Source of the DNA: an uncultured Verrucomicrobia subdivision 3 bacterium
GTDB taxonomy: Bacteria; Verrucomicrobiota; Verrucomicrobiia; Limisphaerales; UBA11358
Direction: 5' to 3'
DNA: 60,601 nucleotides
Assembly (NCBI GenBank): GCA_903827955.1
Contig: CAIKKJ010000206.1
Location: 1-60,601, forward strand
The position numbers were made by a program, and so were the translations under genes. The notes under the pieces are model-generated. The model was not told the DNA's origin, did no database searches, and saw nothing but the letters and a program-made list of their open reading frames with translations. Numbering within the stretch: position 1 is the first letter of the stretch; each line of letters starts with the position of its first letter. Positions 45,002-55,285 of this stretch are shown here, in pieces.

Positions 45002-47695
45002 GTGAAAGCCTCCAAAAAAGACATTTACGGTTCGCGCAGCAATGCTTCATCCGCCGCCAACGGCGACAAATGGTCGGAATCCATGCAGTCAGTCTTTGAG
45101 CTGGCGCTGGAAAACCAAGGGCCGGAACGCACCGCACAACTACTCGAAAAACTCGCCACGCAACTTCGCAGCGAGCCGCGTCCGACCGCCGGGCAGAACA
45201 CGCCCTACGTCAACACCATCCTACCCGAACAGCAGCCTGCCTATCCGGGCGACCGCGATATCGAACGGCGTATCAAGAGTATTATTCGTTGGAATGCAAT
45301 GGCCATGGTGGTGAAGGCGAATTCAAACACGAACGTCGGCGGTCATATCGCGTCGTTCGCTTCATCCGCGACGCTTTATGAAGTGGCGCAGAATCATTTT
45401 TTTCGGGGCCGTTCGGAAAATTTTCCGGGCGACCAGATATATTTTCAAGGTCACGCCGCGCCGGGAATGTATGCGCGGGCTTATCTCGAAGGCCGTTTGA
45501 ACGAGGCGGACTTGCAAAATTTTCGTCAGGAACTCGCGCCCGGTGGCGGTTTGTGTTCTTATCCGCATCCGTATCTGATGCCGGAATTCTGGCAGTTTCC
45601 GACCGTCTCGATGGGCCTCGGCCCGATCATGTCGCTATATCAGGCGCGGTTTAACCGCTACTTGCAGGCGCGCGGCTTGGTGAACTGGAAATCGGAACCG
45701 AAAGTTTGGGCGTTCCTCGGCGACGGCGAATCAGACGAACCGGAATCCCTCGGCGCTATCACTTTGGCGGCGCGCGAAAATCTCGACAACATTGTTTGGG
45801 TTGTGAACTGCAATTTGCAGCGGCTTGACGGGCCGGTGCGCGGCAATGGAAAAATCATTCAAGAGCTCGAAGGTCTTTTCCGTGGCGCAGGCTGGAATGT
45901 CATCAAAGTCATTTGGGGGACCGAGTGGGACGAGATCATCAAGCGCGACAAATCTGGCCTGCTGCTCAAGCGCATGGATGAATGTGTGGACGGCGATTAT
46001 CAGAAATATATCGTCGAGCCCGGCAGCTATACGCGCAAACATTTCTTTGGTAAATATCCGCAGCTACTCGAATTGGTCACCCATTTGAGCGACGAGCAGA
46101 TTTCCAAGCTCCTGCGCGGCGGTCACGACGTTCGCAAAATGTATGCGGCCTACAAGGCGGCGACCGAACACAAAGGCCAGCCGACCGTCGTGCTCGCAAA
46201 AACCGTCAAAGGCTACGGCCTCGGCGAAGCGGGCGAAGGCAAAAACATTTCGCACCAGCAGAAAAAAATGAACGAGAAGGAACTCCGCGAGTTCCGCAAG
46301 CGTTTCAACATCCCGATCAGCGACGATGTCATCGCCGACATGCCGTTCTTCCGTCCTGCGCCGGACAGCCCGGAGACAAAATATTTATTGGAGAAGCGCA
46401 AGGCGCTCGGTGGTTTTGTTCCTGCGCGCATCGTCAAGCCCGTCACGCTCAACGTGCCGAAGCTGGATTTTTTTGCGGAGCTCGTTAAAGGTTCCGCGCG
46501 TGAAGCCTCGACCACGATGGCGTTTGGCCGCATGTTAAGCCTGATGCTTAGGCATGAAGGTTTGAAAAAACATCTCGTGCCAATTATTCCTGACGAAGCG
46601 AGGACGTTTGGCTTGGATCCTTTGTTTCGCGAGATTGGAATTTATTCGCCGAAAGGCCAGCTCTACGAGCCAGTGGATAGTAACACAAACAGCTATTACC
46701 ACGAGGCGAAGGACGGACAGATTTTGGAAGAAGGCATTAGCGAAACCGGTGCGATGTCGTCGTTCATCGCCGCCGGCACGAGCTACGCTTCGCACGGCGT
46801 GCCGATGGTTCCGTTCTATATTTATTACTCGATGTTTGGCCCACAACGTGTCGGCGACCTATTCTGGCTCGCCGGCGACATTCGCGCGAAAGGCTTCTTG
46901 CTCGGCGCGACGAGCGGCCGCACCACGCTCAATGGTGAAGGTCTGCAACATCAAGACGGCCACAGCCTGCTGCACGCGAGCACAATTCCGACGTGCCTGC
47001 CTTACGATCCCGCGTTCGGCTACGAACTTGCGGTCATCGTGACCGACGGTTTGCGCCGGATGTATGTCGAACAGGAAGACGTTTTCTACTACCTTGCCGT
47101 TTACAACGAGAACCACGTCATGCCCGCGATGCCGGCGGATTGCGAAGAAGGCATTCTCAAAGGCCTCTACAAATTCAAACAAGGCGTCGAAGGTAAAAAA
47201 ATCAAGGCGCACATTTTCGGCAGCGGTTCCATCATGCAATCCGCGCTCAAGGCGCAGGAAATTCTCGCGGAAAAATACGGTGTCAGCGCCGATGTCTGGA
47301 GCGCGACGAGCTACAAGCTTCTCCGCACTGATGCCATCCGCACTCAGCGTTGGAACATGCTGCACCCGACTTTGCCCGCGAAGAAAAATTACGTTGAGAC
47401 GTTGCTGGCAAAAGAGCAGGGCGCATTCGTCGCCGTATCCGACAACATCCGCACTGTTCCCGACCAGATTGCACCGTGGGTTCCCGGCGGCTTGTTCACG
47501 CTTGGCACGGACGGCTTTGGTCGCAGCGACACACGCGGACGTTTGCGCCGCTTCTTTGGCGTGGATGTCGAATCTACCGTTATCGGCACACTCTACGCGC
47601 TCGCGGAGAAAAAATTGATTGATCGCAAAATCGTCGCGCAAGCGATTAAAGATTTGGGCGTGGATCCCGAGATGGTGCAGCCGCAGTTGGTTTGA
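45002..47695 (+). CDS. aceE: Pyruvate dehydrogenase E1 component, homodimeric type
   Basis: Thiamine-diphosphate-dependent decarboxylation of pyruvate and transfer of the acetyl group to lipoyl-E2. It matches E. coli AceE along its length (YFQGHAAPGMYARAYLEGRL, SYPHPYLMPEFWQFPTVSMG, FLGDGESDEPES for ThDP/Mg, NCNLQRLDGPVRGNGKIIQE, LGTDGFGRSDTR). The frame opens at ATG 44936, but that would leave only 23 bp to the divergent ligase start. I prefer the GTG at 45002 (VKASKKDIYGS), about 897 residues. E2 and E3 genes are not in the window. Confidence 0.94.
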   Translation: MKASKKDIYGSRSNASSAANGDKWSESMQSVFELALENQGPERTAQLLEKLATQLRSEPRPTAGQNTPYVNTILPEQQPAYPGDRDIERRIKSIIRWNAMAMVVKANSNTNVGGHIASFASSATLYEVAQNHFFRGRSENFPGDQIYFQGHAAPGMYARAYLEGRLNEADLQNFRQELAPGGGLCSYPHPYLMPEFWQFPTVSMGLGPIMSLYQARFNRYLQARGLVNWKSEPKVWAFLGDGESDEPESLGAITLAARENLDNIVWVVNCNLQRLDGPVRGNGKIIQELEGLFRGAGWNVIKVIWGTEWDEIIKRDKSGLLLKRMDECVDGDYQKYIVEPGSYTRKHFFGKYPQLLELVTHLSDEQISKLLRGGHDVRKMYAAYKAATEHKGQPTVVLAKTVKGYGLGEAGEGKNISHQQKKMNEKELREFRKRFNIPISDDVIADMPFFRPAPDSPETKYLLEKRKALGGFVPARIVKPVTLNVPKLDFFAELVKGSAREASTTMAFGRMLSLMLRHEGLKKHLVPIIPDEARTFGLDPLFREIGIYSPKGQLYEPVDSNTNSYYHEAKDGQILEEGISETGAMSSFIAAGTSYASHGVPMVPFYIYYSMFGPQRVGDLFWLAGDIRAKGFLLGATSGRTTLNGEGLQHQDGHSLLHASTIPTCLPYDPAFGYELAVIVTDGLRRMYVEQEDVFYYLAVYNENHVMPAMPADCEEGILKGLYKFKQGVEGKKIKAHIFGSGSIMQSALKAQEILAEKYGVSADVWSATSYKLLRTDAIRTQRWNMLHPTLPAKKNYVETLLAKEQGAFVAVSDNIRTVPDQIAPWVPGGLFTLGTDGFGRSDTRGRLRRFFGVDVESTVIGTLYALAEKKLIDRKIVAQAIKDLGVDPEMVQPQLV

Positions 47696-47707
47696 TGGAA
47701 ATGTGGC

Positions 47708-47736
47708 TTGTCAGCGCGAAGTAAATCTGTTTTCAT
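47708..47736 (+). promoter_or_regulatory. Putative promoter of tRNA-Phe
   Basis: TTGTCA (-35, 5 of 6) and TTTCAT (-10, 4 of 6) are separated by 17 bp. The expected start site lies about 9 bp before the tRNA 5' end. The region also contains a small inverted repeat (GCGCGAA/TTCGCGC, 47714-47742). Confidence 0.4.
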
Positions 47737-47751
47737 TCGCGCCCCACGGTT

Positions 47752-47827
<76 letters not shown>

Positions 47828-47833
47828 GTCTAC

Positions 47834-47862
47834 AAAACCACTGATAAAATCAGTGGTTTTTA
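47834..47862 (+). terminator. Intrinsic terminator after tRNA-Phe
   Basis: Perfect 12-bp stem AAAACCACTGAT (47834-47845) and ATCAGTGGTTTT (47849-47860), loop AAA, with a T-rich tail. Confidence 0.92.
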
Positions 47863-47944
47863 TTTTTACGCCAGATTCTCGAAGGCTGGTTCAGGCTTAA
47901 ATCGCCGTTGGCTTTTCTCGCTCCGCCTGCTACTTTCCGCGCCC

Positions 47945-48865
47945 ATGTCCGCTCCCGCCCATGCCCCGCTCCCGCCCGGCAAGGCGCAGGTTTTCCTGCG
48001 TCGCGCGGCGTCAACGCTGCTCTTGTGGACGGTGGTCATCGCGGCGATGTTCTCCGGCAATCGCGTGCTATCAGATGGTGTGTGCGGGCTATTCATCACC
48101 GCGCTGGCGCTCGTTGGTTTACTCGAGTTTTACGGACTGGCAGAGAATTGTCGGCTTGCGTGCTTTAAATTTTCCGGTGTGGTTGCGGGCGGGTTGTTGA
48201 TGGTGGGGACGTTTGCGCACTTTCAAGGCTGGCTTGGCATTCACGACACACCGGCGCGCGTGAACGACTTTGAAACCGGCCTGCTCATCTTGTTCGTCCT
48301 CGGTCTGTGCGTTCGGCAATTTCTATCAAAGGAAAACTTCTCTGGCATCACGGCCATTGCTGTGACGCTTTTTGGCCTGATGTATGTCCCGTGGCTGCTG
48401 AACTTCATCCAGAAAATTTTTTATTTTCCCGGCCTCAATGGCGACGGGAAATATTACGTCCTCTATTTTTTGCTCGTGACCAAATTCAGCGACATGGGGG
48501 CGTATCTCCTTGGTTCACTCATTGGCAAACACAAGATGATTCCGCGCATCAGTCCGGCGAAGACGTGGGAAGGTTTTGCTGGCGCGATTCTCGTCTCGAC
48601 CGGCGGCAGTCTGGCGTTTGTGCATTTTTTCGGCGCGCACATGGCCGGCATGAACACGTTGCATGCCCTGGTTTTAGGGGTGGTGTTGAGCATCGCGGCG
48701 GTGATTGGCGATCTTATTGAATCGCTGTTCAAACGCGAGGCTGGCGCAAAAGATTCCGGCAAACTGTTTCCCGGTATCGGCGGCATTCTGGACTTGCTGG
48801 ATAGCCTGCTGTTCAATGCGCCGTTGATGTATCTCTACCTGCGCCACATTTTGACGCATCCGTAG
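47945..48865 (+). CDS. cdsA: Phosphatidate cytidylyltransferase
   Basis: A membrane enzyme that makes CDP-diacylglycerol from phosphatidate and CTP. 306 residues from the ATG at 47945; the longer frame to 47795 overlaps the tRNA and is rejected. It has about eight hydrophobic helices, KFSDMGAYLLGSLIGKHKM, ISPAKTWEGFAGA and the C-terminal family signature ESLFKREAGAKDSG followed by PGIGGILDLLDSLLF. Odd point: the usual PGHGG and DR residues are PGIGG and DL here. It converges on upp, 21 bp away. Confidence 0.92.
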   Translation: MSAPAHAPLPPGKAQVFLRRAASTLLLWTVVIAAMFSGNRVLSDGVCGLFITALALVGLLEFYGLAENCRLACFKFSGVVAGGLLMVGTFAHFQGWLGIHDTPARVNDFETGLLILFVLGLCVRQFLSKENFSGITAIAVTLFGLMYVPWLLNFIQKIFYFPGLNGDGKYYVLYFLLVTKFSDMGAYLLGSLIGKHKMIPRISPAKTWEGFAGAILVSTGGSLAFVHFFGAHMAGMNTLHALVLGVVLSIAAVIGDLIESLFKREAGAKDSGKLFPGIGGILDLLDSLLFNAPLMYLYLRHILTHP

Positions 48866-48886
48866 TTTTACGGAAATCAATCCGAC

Positions 48887-49510
48887 TCACGTCCCAAATA
48901 ATCGGTCACCCGCATCGCCAAGCCCCGGCAGAATGTAGCCGCGTTCGTTCAGTTTTTTGTCCACGGCGGCGGTGAAAATCGGGATGCGCGGATGATGTTT
49001 CTGCACGTTCGCAATGCCTTCTGGCGCGGCAACGAGGTTCACGACTCGGATGTGTTTTGCCCCCTGTTCACGTAGCAAGTCCAGCGCGGCCACAGTGCTG
49101 CCGCCGGTGGCAAGCATCGGGTCGATCAAGATGACTTCAAAGCGTTCGAGATTTTGCGGCAAGCTTTTGTGATAGAACATTGCGCGCAACGTCGTTTCCT
49201 CGCGCTTGAGGCCGATGAAGCCGACGCGCGCGTGCGGGATCAACTCCAAAATCGCATCCAACATTCCCAAGCCGGCCCGCAGCACGGGGACAAGCGCGAC
49301 TTCACGTTCGAGCCGCACACCGGCGGAGGGCGCTAGCGGCGTCTGCACGGAAATTTTTTTCACGCCGAGCGAGCGCGTGGCTTCGTAGATCATCAGTGAG
49401 GAAATTTCACCAAGTAGGCGGCGAAACTCCTGCGATTGGGTGCGCCTGTCGCGCAGACGCGCGAGGTTGTGCTGGACGAGTGGATGGGCGATGACGGTGA
49501 CGTTTTTCAT
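48887..49510 (-). CDS. upp: Uracil phosphoribosyltransferase
   Basis: Pyrimidine salvage: uracil plus PRPP gives UMP. 207 residues from ATG 49510 (MKNVTVIAHPLVQHNLARLR). The PRPP loop is LIDPMLATGGSTVAALDLL, and the uracil-binding end GYILPGLGDAGDRLFGT is complete. The frame remains open to 49663, but this part overlaps sppA. The start lies one base after the sppA stop, so the two are cotranscribed. Confidence 0.95.
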   Translation of the reverse strand: MKNVTVIAHPLVQHNLARLRDRRTQSQEFRRLLGEISSLMIYEATRSLGVKKISVQTPLAPSAGVRLEREVALVPVLRAGLGMLDAILELIPHARVGFIGLKREETTLRAMFYHKSLPQNLERFEVILIDPMLATGGSTVAALDLLREQGAKHIRVVNLVAAPEGIANVQKHHPRIPIFTAAVDKKLNERGYILPGLGDAGDRLFGT

Positions 49511-49511
49511 T

Positions 49512-50705
49512 TTAGTATCCGGGTGCCTGCCAGAGGTAGTAAAGACAGCCTGGACGAAGCTTTGGCATTGCCAATCCGAGGTCGAGTTTGATGTCCTTGG
49601 CCTGACTGTTTTGGCCGAACATGGAAAGAAAATTTCCAAAGTCGTAGCGTTCGCGGTATTCAACGAGGTTGGCGCTCTTGATGTGCGCGATGGTCAGGGC
49701 GCGATCCACGGCGTTGTCAAAATCGCCGAGTTCGTCCACGAGTCCAAGGTCGAATGCCTGCGTGCCGGACATCACGCGGCCGTCGGCGAAGTCCTGCCAG
49801 TTTTCCGCGAGTGCCTTGCCCTGATCTTCTTTTTTGGATTCTTTTTTGTTCAAATCGTGCGCGGTGTCGCGGCCATCGGCAACGATGCCCTTAAATTTTT
49901 CGTAAGTTTCGTTGATGAGCGCCTGCATCATGTCGTGCTCTTCAGCGGGAATTTCATTTGTCGCCCGGTCGGGGCTTAACATATCTTTAAACTTACCGCT
50001 CTTGAAGGTCATTGGCGCGATGCCGACCTTGTCCATGAGGCCGCGATAATTGATGCCGTGCATGATAACGCCAATGCTGCCGGTGAGCGTCAGTTCATCC
50101 GCGACAATCCAGCGGCATGGCGCAGAAATATAATAGCCGCCGCTGGCTGCGAGACTGCCCATCGAACAAATCACCGGCTTGCCCTTATGCGCGACCTTGC
50201 CGTGTTCGTCGTTATCATCGAGTTGGAAACTTTCAATGGCTTTGTAAATCTGATCGGAAGCCATTACTTCGCCGCCGGGTGAATCCACTTTGAGAATCAC
50301 GGCTTTCACGCGGTCGTCATCGGCGGCGCGGTCGAGCTGGGCTTTGATGACGTCCACGAGATTGTTGCCGGCCTCATCAGCCTCGTGGCTGGAGATGATG
50401 CCGTCCACGGTGATGACGGCGATCTTGTTGTGGGAACTGTTTTCCTCCAGCACGCACTCATCAAGCTTCGGGCCGACCTCGCGGGCGTTGGCGGTCTTGA
50501 AGCCGTGATTGAAATTCAATGAACGCGTGAGGGACTGGCCGATGATGACGAGTCCGGCGAAACCGAGCAAAATCGTGAGCACGATGCACAAAATCATCCA
50601 ACCCCAACTACGGCGCGGTTTGGGCGCAGGTGGGGGAGCGATGACTGGCGGCGGCGGTAACGGTGGTGGTGGGACAAAATCTGGCGAACCGGAAACATTT
50701 TCCAT
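49512..50705 (-). CDS. sppA: Signal peptide peptidase SppA-type (S49) membrane protease
   Basis: A 397-residue protease that degrades leftover signal peptides in the inner membrane. A cytoplasmic Pro-rich N terminus (PPPPLPPPPVIAPPPAPKP, about 12-30) precedes one membrane helix (about 35-57). The S49 domain has VDSPGGEVMASDQIY, the nucleophile Ser in GSLAASGGYYI (residue 188), TGSIGVI and the lysine segment FKSGKFKDMLSP. It is a single-domain form like that of Bacillus. It starts at ATG 50705 and is divergent from yhbY. Confidence 0.92.
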   Translation of the reverse strand: MENVSGSPDFVPPPPLPPPPVIAPPPAPKPRRSWGWMILCIVLTILLGFAGLVIIGQSLTRSLNFNHGFKTANAREVGPKLDECVLEENSSHNKIAVITVDGIISSHEADEAGNNLVDVIKAQLDRAADDDRVKAVILKVDSPGGEVMASDQIYKAIESFQLDDNDEHGKVAHKGKPVICSMGSLAASGGYYISAPCRWIVADELTLTGSIGVIMHGINYRGLMDKVGIAPMTFKSGKFKDMLSPDRATNEIPAEEHDMMQALINETYEKFKGIVADGRDTAHDLNKKESKKEDQGKALAENWQDFADGRVMSGTQAFDLGLVDELGDFDNAVDRALTIAHIKSANLVEYRERYDFGNFLSMFGQNSQAKDIKLDLGLAMPKLRPGCLYYLWQAPGY

Positions 50706-50785
50706 ATTACGCGGAAGCTAACGTAAACTCTGCGGCGCGGCAAATTTCAAATTTTCCTTCGCGGTGGTGAAAAATCGCGCATCAT

Positions 50786-51077
50786 ATGGCCATGTTGTTG
50801 ACCAACGCTAAAATTCGCGAACTGAAAGCCCGTGCCCAACACCTCGAACCTGCGCTCAAGGTCGGCCACGAAGGACTGTCTGAAAAATTCATCGCCGCGC
50901 TGGATGTGGAACTCACGCGCCGTGAACTGGTCAAGGTGAAGTTTTCCGATTTCAAGGAACAGAAAAAAACGCTCGCGCCGCAGCTTGCCGAAAAGACCGG
51001 CAGCGAACTCATCATGCGCGTCGGGAATGTCGCTGTGTTGTTCCGTCCGAAACCAGCCGCTCCCGAGCCTGCGGGCG

Positions 51078-51085
<8 letters not shown>
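50786..51085 (+). CDS. yhbY: CRM-domain RNA-binding protein, YhbY family
   Basis: A 99-residue ribosome-assembly protein that binds pre-50S RNA. The whole protein is one CRM domain: LTNAKIRELKARAQHLEPAL, the loop KVGHEGLSEKFIAALDVEL (GHEG at the GxxG position), and ELVKVKFSDF. An acidic/Pro tail ends it. The stop overlaps the next ATG by eight bases (ATGAATAA). Confidence 0.92.
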
Positions 51086-52491
<1,406 letters not shown>

Positions 52492-52507
52492 GCTCCCACA
52501 ATAATTC

Positions 52508-52541
52508 AAAGCGGCGACTTGGCAACAAGTCGCCGCTTTTT
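52508..52541 (+). terminator. Intrinsic terminator after gap
   Basis: Perfect 14-bp stem AAAGCGGCGACTTG (52508-52521) and CAAGTCGCCGCTTT (52526-52539), loop GCAA, T tail. Confidence 0.93.
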
Positions 52542-52676
52542 AATTTTCAACCCTCGAAGTCCGCAGTGAAAACTCCGAAAAATTGGCGGGTGATTTCACG
52601 GCGGCGATGCGTCATTCCGGTTGTTTGCGATTCACGCTTTCTTCCTCCCTTGAAGCCCGCTAACTTGTCCGCGTTT

Positions 52677-52681
52677 AGGAG
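52677..52681 (+). promoter_or_regulatory. Ribosome binding site that fixes the start of the MFS gene
   Basis: AGGAG stands 7 bp before the ATG at 52689. This supports that start over the first ATG at 52566, whose extra 41 residues look non-coding. Confidence 0.7.
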
Positions 52682-52688
52682 TAACAAA

Positions 52689-54164
52689 ATGGCTGCCACG
52701 CAAAATCCCGCCGCGAATTTTCTCGGCAAGTTTACCGTGCTCAATGGTGCGGCACGCGAACTATGGCTGACGTTCGCGGTGAAATTTTTAAACTTCGCAG
52801 CTTATACCGTCACCAACCTTACGCTGAAACTTTGGCTCTCGCATGAATTCGGATACTCCGACAAGCAGGCCTTGGGGCTGGTGTTTGCCTGGGGCATTTC
52901 TATGACCTGCGTCACGCTCCTGGTCGGGGCGCTTACGGACGCCATCGGGTTGCGAAAAACTTTTTTTCTCGGCATCTGGATTTGTCTGTTCGCCCGCGCT
53001 GTCATGATATTTGCACCAACGCCATGGTTTGCCATCGCGTTCGGATTGTTTCCGCTGGCAGTCGGCGAGGCGCTCGGCACGCCCGTGCTGGTCGCTGCTG
53101 TCCGAAAATTTTCAACGACCCGCCAGCGCTCCATGTCTTTTTCCGCATCTTATATGATGGTCAATGTCGGCTCGCTTGCCGCCGCGTTTTTGTTCGACTG
53201 GGTGCGGCAGGGTTTGGGCGAACGTGGCCACCTCGCATTGCCGATTTTTGATTCCACACTGACGACGTATCGCACGCTGTTCCTCGTCAGCTTCGGCCTC
53301 GAACTACTCATGCTGCCGCTGGTCTGGCTGATGCGTCCCGGCGTGGAAGTGGCCGACGACGGCGTGAAAATCATTCCGCCCACAACCAAGCCAGTCGGTA
53401 ATTCTTTTCTGACGGCATTTTTTGAAGCTGTGCTCGAAAGCGCGAAACAAACCATCCGCATCTTCCGCGAACTCTTCAAGCAATCAGGGTTTTACCGGCT
53501 GCTTGTGTTTCTGCTGTTGATTGCATTTTTGAAATTAATTTTGATGCAGATGTATTATGTCTTTCCTGAATTTGGCATCCGCGAACTCGGCGAAGGCGCA
53601 CCCGTCGGAAAACTTTGGGCCATCAACGCAATCATCGTCATCGTGCTTTCGCCCATCGTCGGCGCGCTCACCCAACGTTTTCCCGCCTACGGCATGGTCA
53701 CGTTCGGCGGCATCATCGCGGCCGCATCGGTCTTCATCATGGCGCTGCCGCCCGTGTGGTTTCAGCCGCTCGCGGACGGCGCGTTTGGCCAGTGGCTCGG
53801 TCACAGTTACCTCGGACTGACCGGCGTGGTTCATCCGTATTACCCAATGATTGCCATCTACGTCATCATGCTTTCCATCGGCGAGACGTTTTATTCGCCG
53901 CGCGTCTATGAATACGCCTCGGCCATCGCGCCAAAAGGGCAAGAGGCTTCCTACGGCGCGCTTTCTTACATTCCGTTTCTGCTGGCGAAACTATTGATTG
54001 GAACGGTTTCCGGAACCTTGCTCGCTACGTATTGTCCTGCCGTCGGCGAACGACATTCGGAAACCATGTGGCTTTTCATCGCCCTGATTGCGACCGTTGC
54101 ACCGGTGGGATTAATTGCGCTGCGGAGCTTGATCCGCGTGCCGGAAGCCGGGCGAGAAAAATAA
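52689..54164 (+). CDS. MFS transporter
   Basis: A 491-residue inner-membrane protein with about twelve hydrophobic helices and a large central loop (about 215-265). The N-terminal MFS motif-A-like loop is GALTDAIGLRKTFFLGI. It has some likeness to the POT (peptide) group in gene length and layout, but the POT signature ExxERFxYY is not visible, so the substrate remains open. The C-terminal half contains PYYPMIAIYVIMLSIGETFY and APKGQEASYGALSYIPFL. It converges on the C39 peptidase gene with a gap of two bases. Confidence 0.85.
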   Translation: MAATQNPAANFLGKFTVLNGAARELWLTFAVKFLNFAAYTVTNLTLKLWLSHEFGYSDKQALGLVFAWGISMTCVTLLVGALTDAIGLRKTFFLGIWICLFARAVMIFAPTPWFAIAFGLFPLAVGEALGTPVLVAAVRKFSTTRQRSMSFSASYMMVNVGSLAAAFLFDWVRQGLGERGHLALPIFDSTLTTYRTLFLVSFGLELLMLPLVWLMRPGVEVADDGVKIIPPTTKPVGNSFLTAFFEAVLESAKQTIRIFRELFKQSGFYRLLVFLLLIAFLKLILMQMYYVFPEFGIRELGEGAPVGKLWAINAIIVIVLSPIVGALTQRFPAYGMVTFGGIIAAASVFIMALPPVWFQPLADGAFGQWLGHSYLGLTGVVHPYYPMIAIYVIMLSIGETFYSPRVYEYASAIAPKGQEASYGALSYIPFLLAKLLIGTVSGTLLATYCPAVGERHSETMWLFIALIATVAPVGLIALRSLIRVPEAGREK

Positions 54165-54166
54165 TT

Positions 54167-55285
54167 TCAGTTCTCCCAATGCCCAAATTTATCCGCTGGT
54201 ATTTTTGCGCCGGCAGGATAAACGAGGTAAACGGCATTGTGCGATTTTGTCCATGAATGAATGACGTCGGCGCGTTTGTAAATTCGATGGACCGGCTCGC
54301 CTTTTTCCAACCGCGTCGCGGGATCGTTGATGACCACGTCGCCGTCTTTCGTGAAGCCGATGCAGACAATGAGATGCCCGTCGTGATCCACCGGCCGGCC
54401 CGGCAGCAGCCAGTCCCAGCGCGCAGAAAGAATCACCGGGATGCCCGCTGCAATCCAATCCTCAACCTCTCGCAAATCATCCAGCCGCGTGACGCAAGCT
54501 TTCATGCCGGGAAAGCCGCCGGCGAACGCGGTGTTGAACGGCCAGTTGCCCGTGCCTTTAAAATCCGCGTCATAAACTCCCGCCGCCACATCCGGCACAG
54601 TTAGATTCATTTCGGGCCGCGACAAAACTTCCGCCCAGCGCGACAACGCCATCGAAAGCGACGTTGGGCTGCACCAGCCTTTGTTCGTCCACGCGCCGTG
54701 CTGCGAATGTTCCGGCGTGGGTATGATTTTGCCCCACGCCGCGCGGTTCGGCGCGCGCACAGCCACGGGAATTTTGGTGTTGGCGAAGGACAGGCCGAGA
54801 AATTTCAGTGTTGGTAAGGCGCCGTTCGTGCCGCCGAGCGTTACGCGGAGTTGCGCGGTCTGTGCCGGCTGGTTCAAAATTAAAGTGTCCGTGTCCACCG
54901 TGCCGTCGTTGTCCTGCTGGCCGCGAACGCTGGCGCGCGGATAAAGTTTTCCGTCCGGCGACCAGTTGGCGATGGTATAAAACTTCGTGTCGTGGCCGGA
55001 CGAAGCCGCGCAGGCTTCGAGTTTCAAAAAAGTTCCCGCAGGCGCGACAGCGTTCCACGATACGATCAGTTCGTTCCAAGGAATCCGCGCCGGGATTTCC
55101 GGCGAGAGCAAAACGGTTTCGCCATGTTCATTTTGTGACCGCTGAAATTTTTCAAAGTTTTCCACGCCAACAAACCGGCTGAACTGGCTGTGACGCGAAG
55201 TTGAAATACTTTTGCAGCCGGACAGCAGCACCGCGAAGGAAGCGGCGATGGCGACTACCAGTGTGCTTTTGAATTTATTTTTCAT
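54167..55285 (-). CDS. Lipoprotein with C39-type peptidase domain (copy 2)
   Basis: 372 residues from ATG 55285. The signal peptide ends in the lipobox LLSGC (Cys 24), so the protein is expected to be membrane-anchored. A beta-rich N-terminal domain (IPWNELIVSWNAVAPAGTFL, VRGQQDNDGTVDTDTLIL, LRVTLGG) is joined to a C39_2 peptidase domain with the nucleophile in GWCSPTSLSMAL (about 202), His in DHDGHLIVCIGF and the polar partner in VVINDPATR. This plan is known in actinobacterial C39 family proteins. It overlaps copy 1 by 11 bp and is a clear paralogue of it. Substrate unknown. Confidence 0.87.
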   Translation of the reverse strand: MKNKFKSTLVVAIAASFAVLLSGCKSISTSRHSQFSRFVGVENFEKFQRSQNEHGETVLLSPEIPARIPWNELIVSWNAVAPAGTFLKLEACAASSGHDTKFYTIANWSPDGKLYPRASVRGQQDNDGTVDTDTLILNQPAQTAQLRVTLGGTNGALPTLKFLGLSFANTKIPVAVRAPNRAAWGKIIPTPEHSQHGAWTNKGWCSPTSLSMALSRWAEVLSRPEMNLTVPDVAAGVYDADFKGTGNWPFNTAFAGGFPGMKACVTRLDDLREVEDWIAAGIPVILSARWDWLLPGRPVDHDGHLIVCIGFTKDGDVVINDPATRLEKGEPVHRIYKRADVIHSWTKSHNAVYLVYPAGAKIPADKFGHWEN

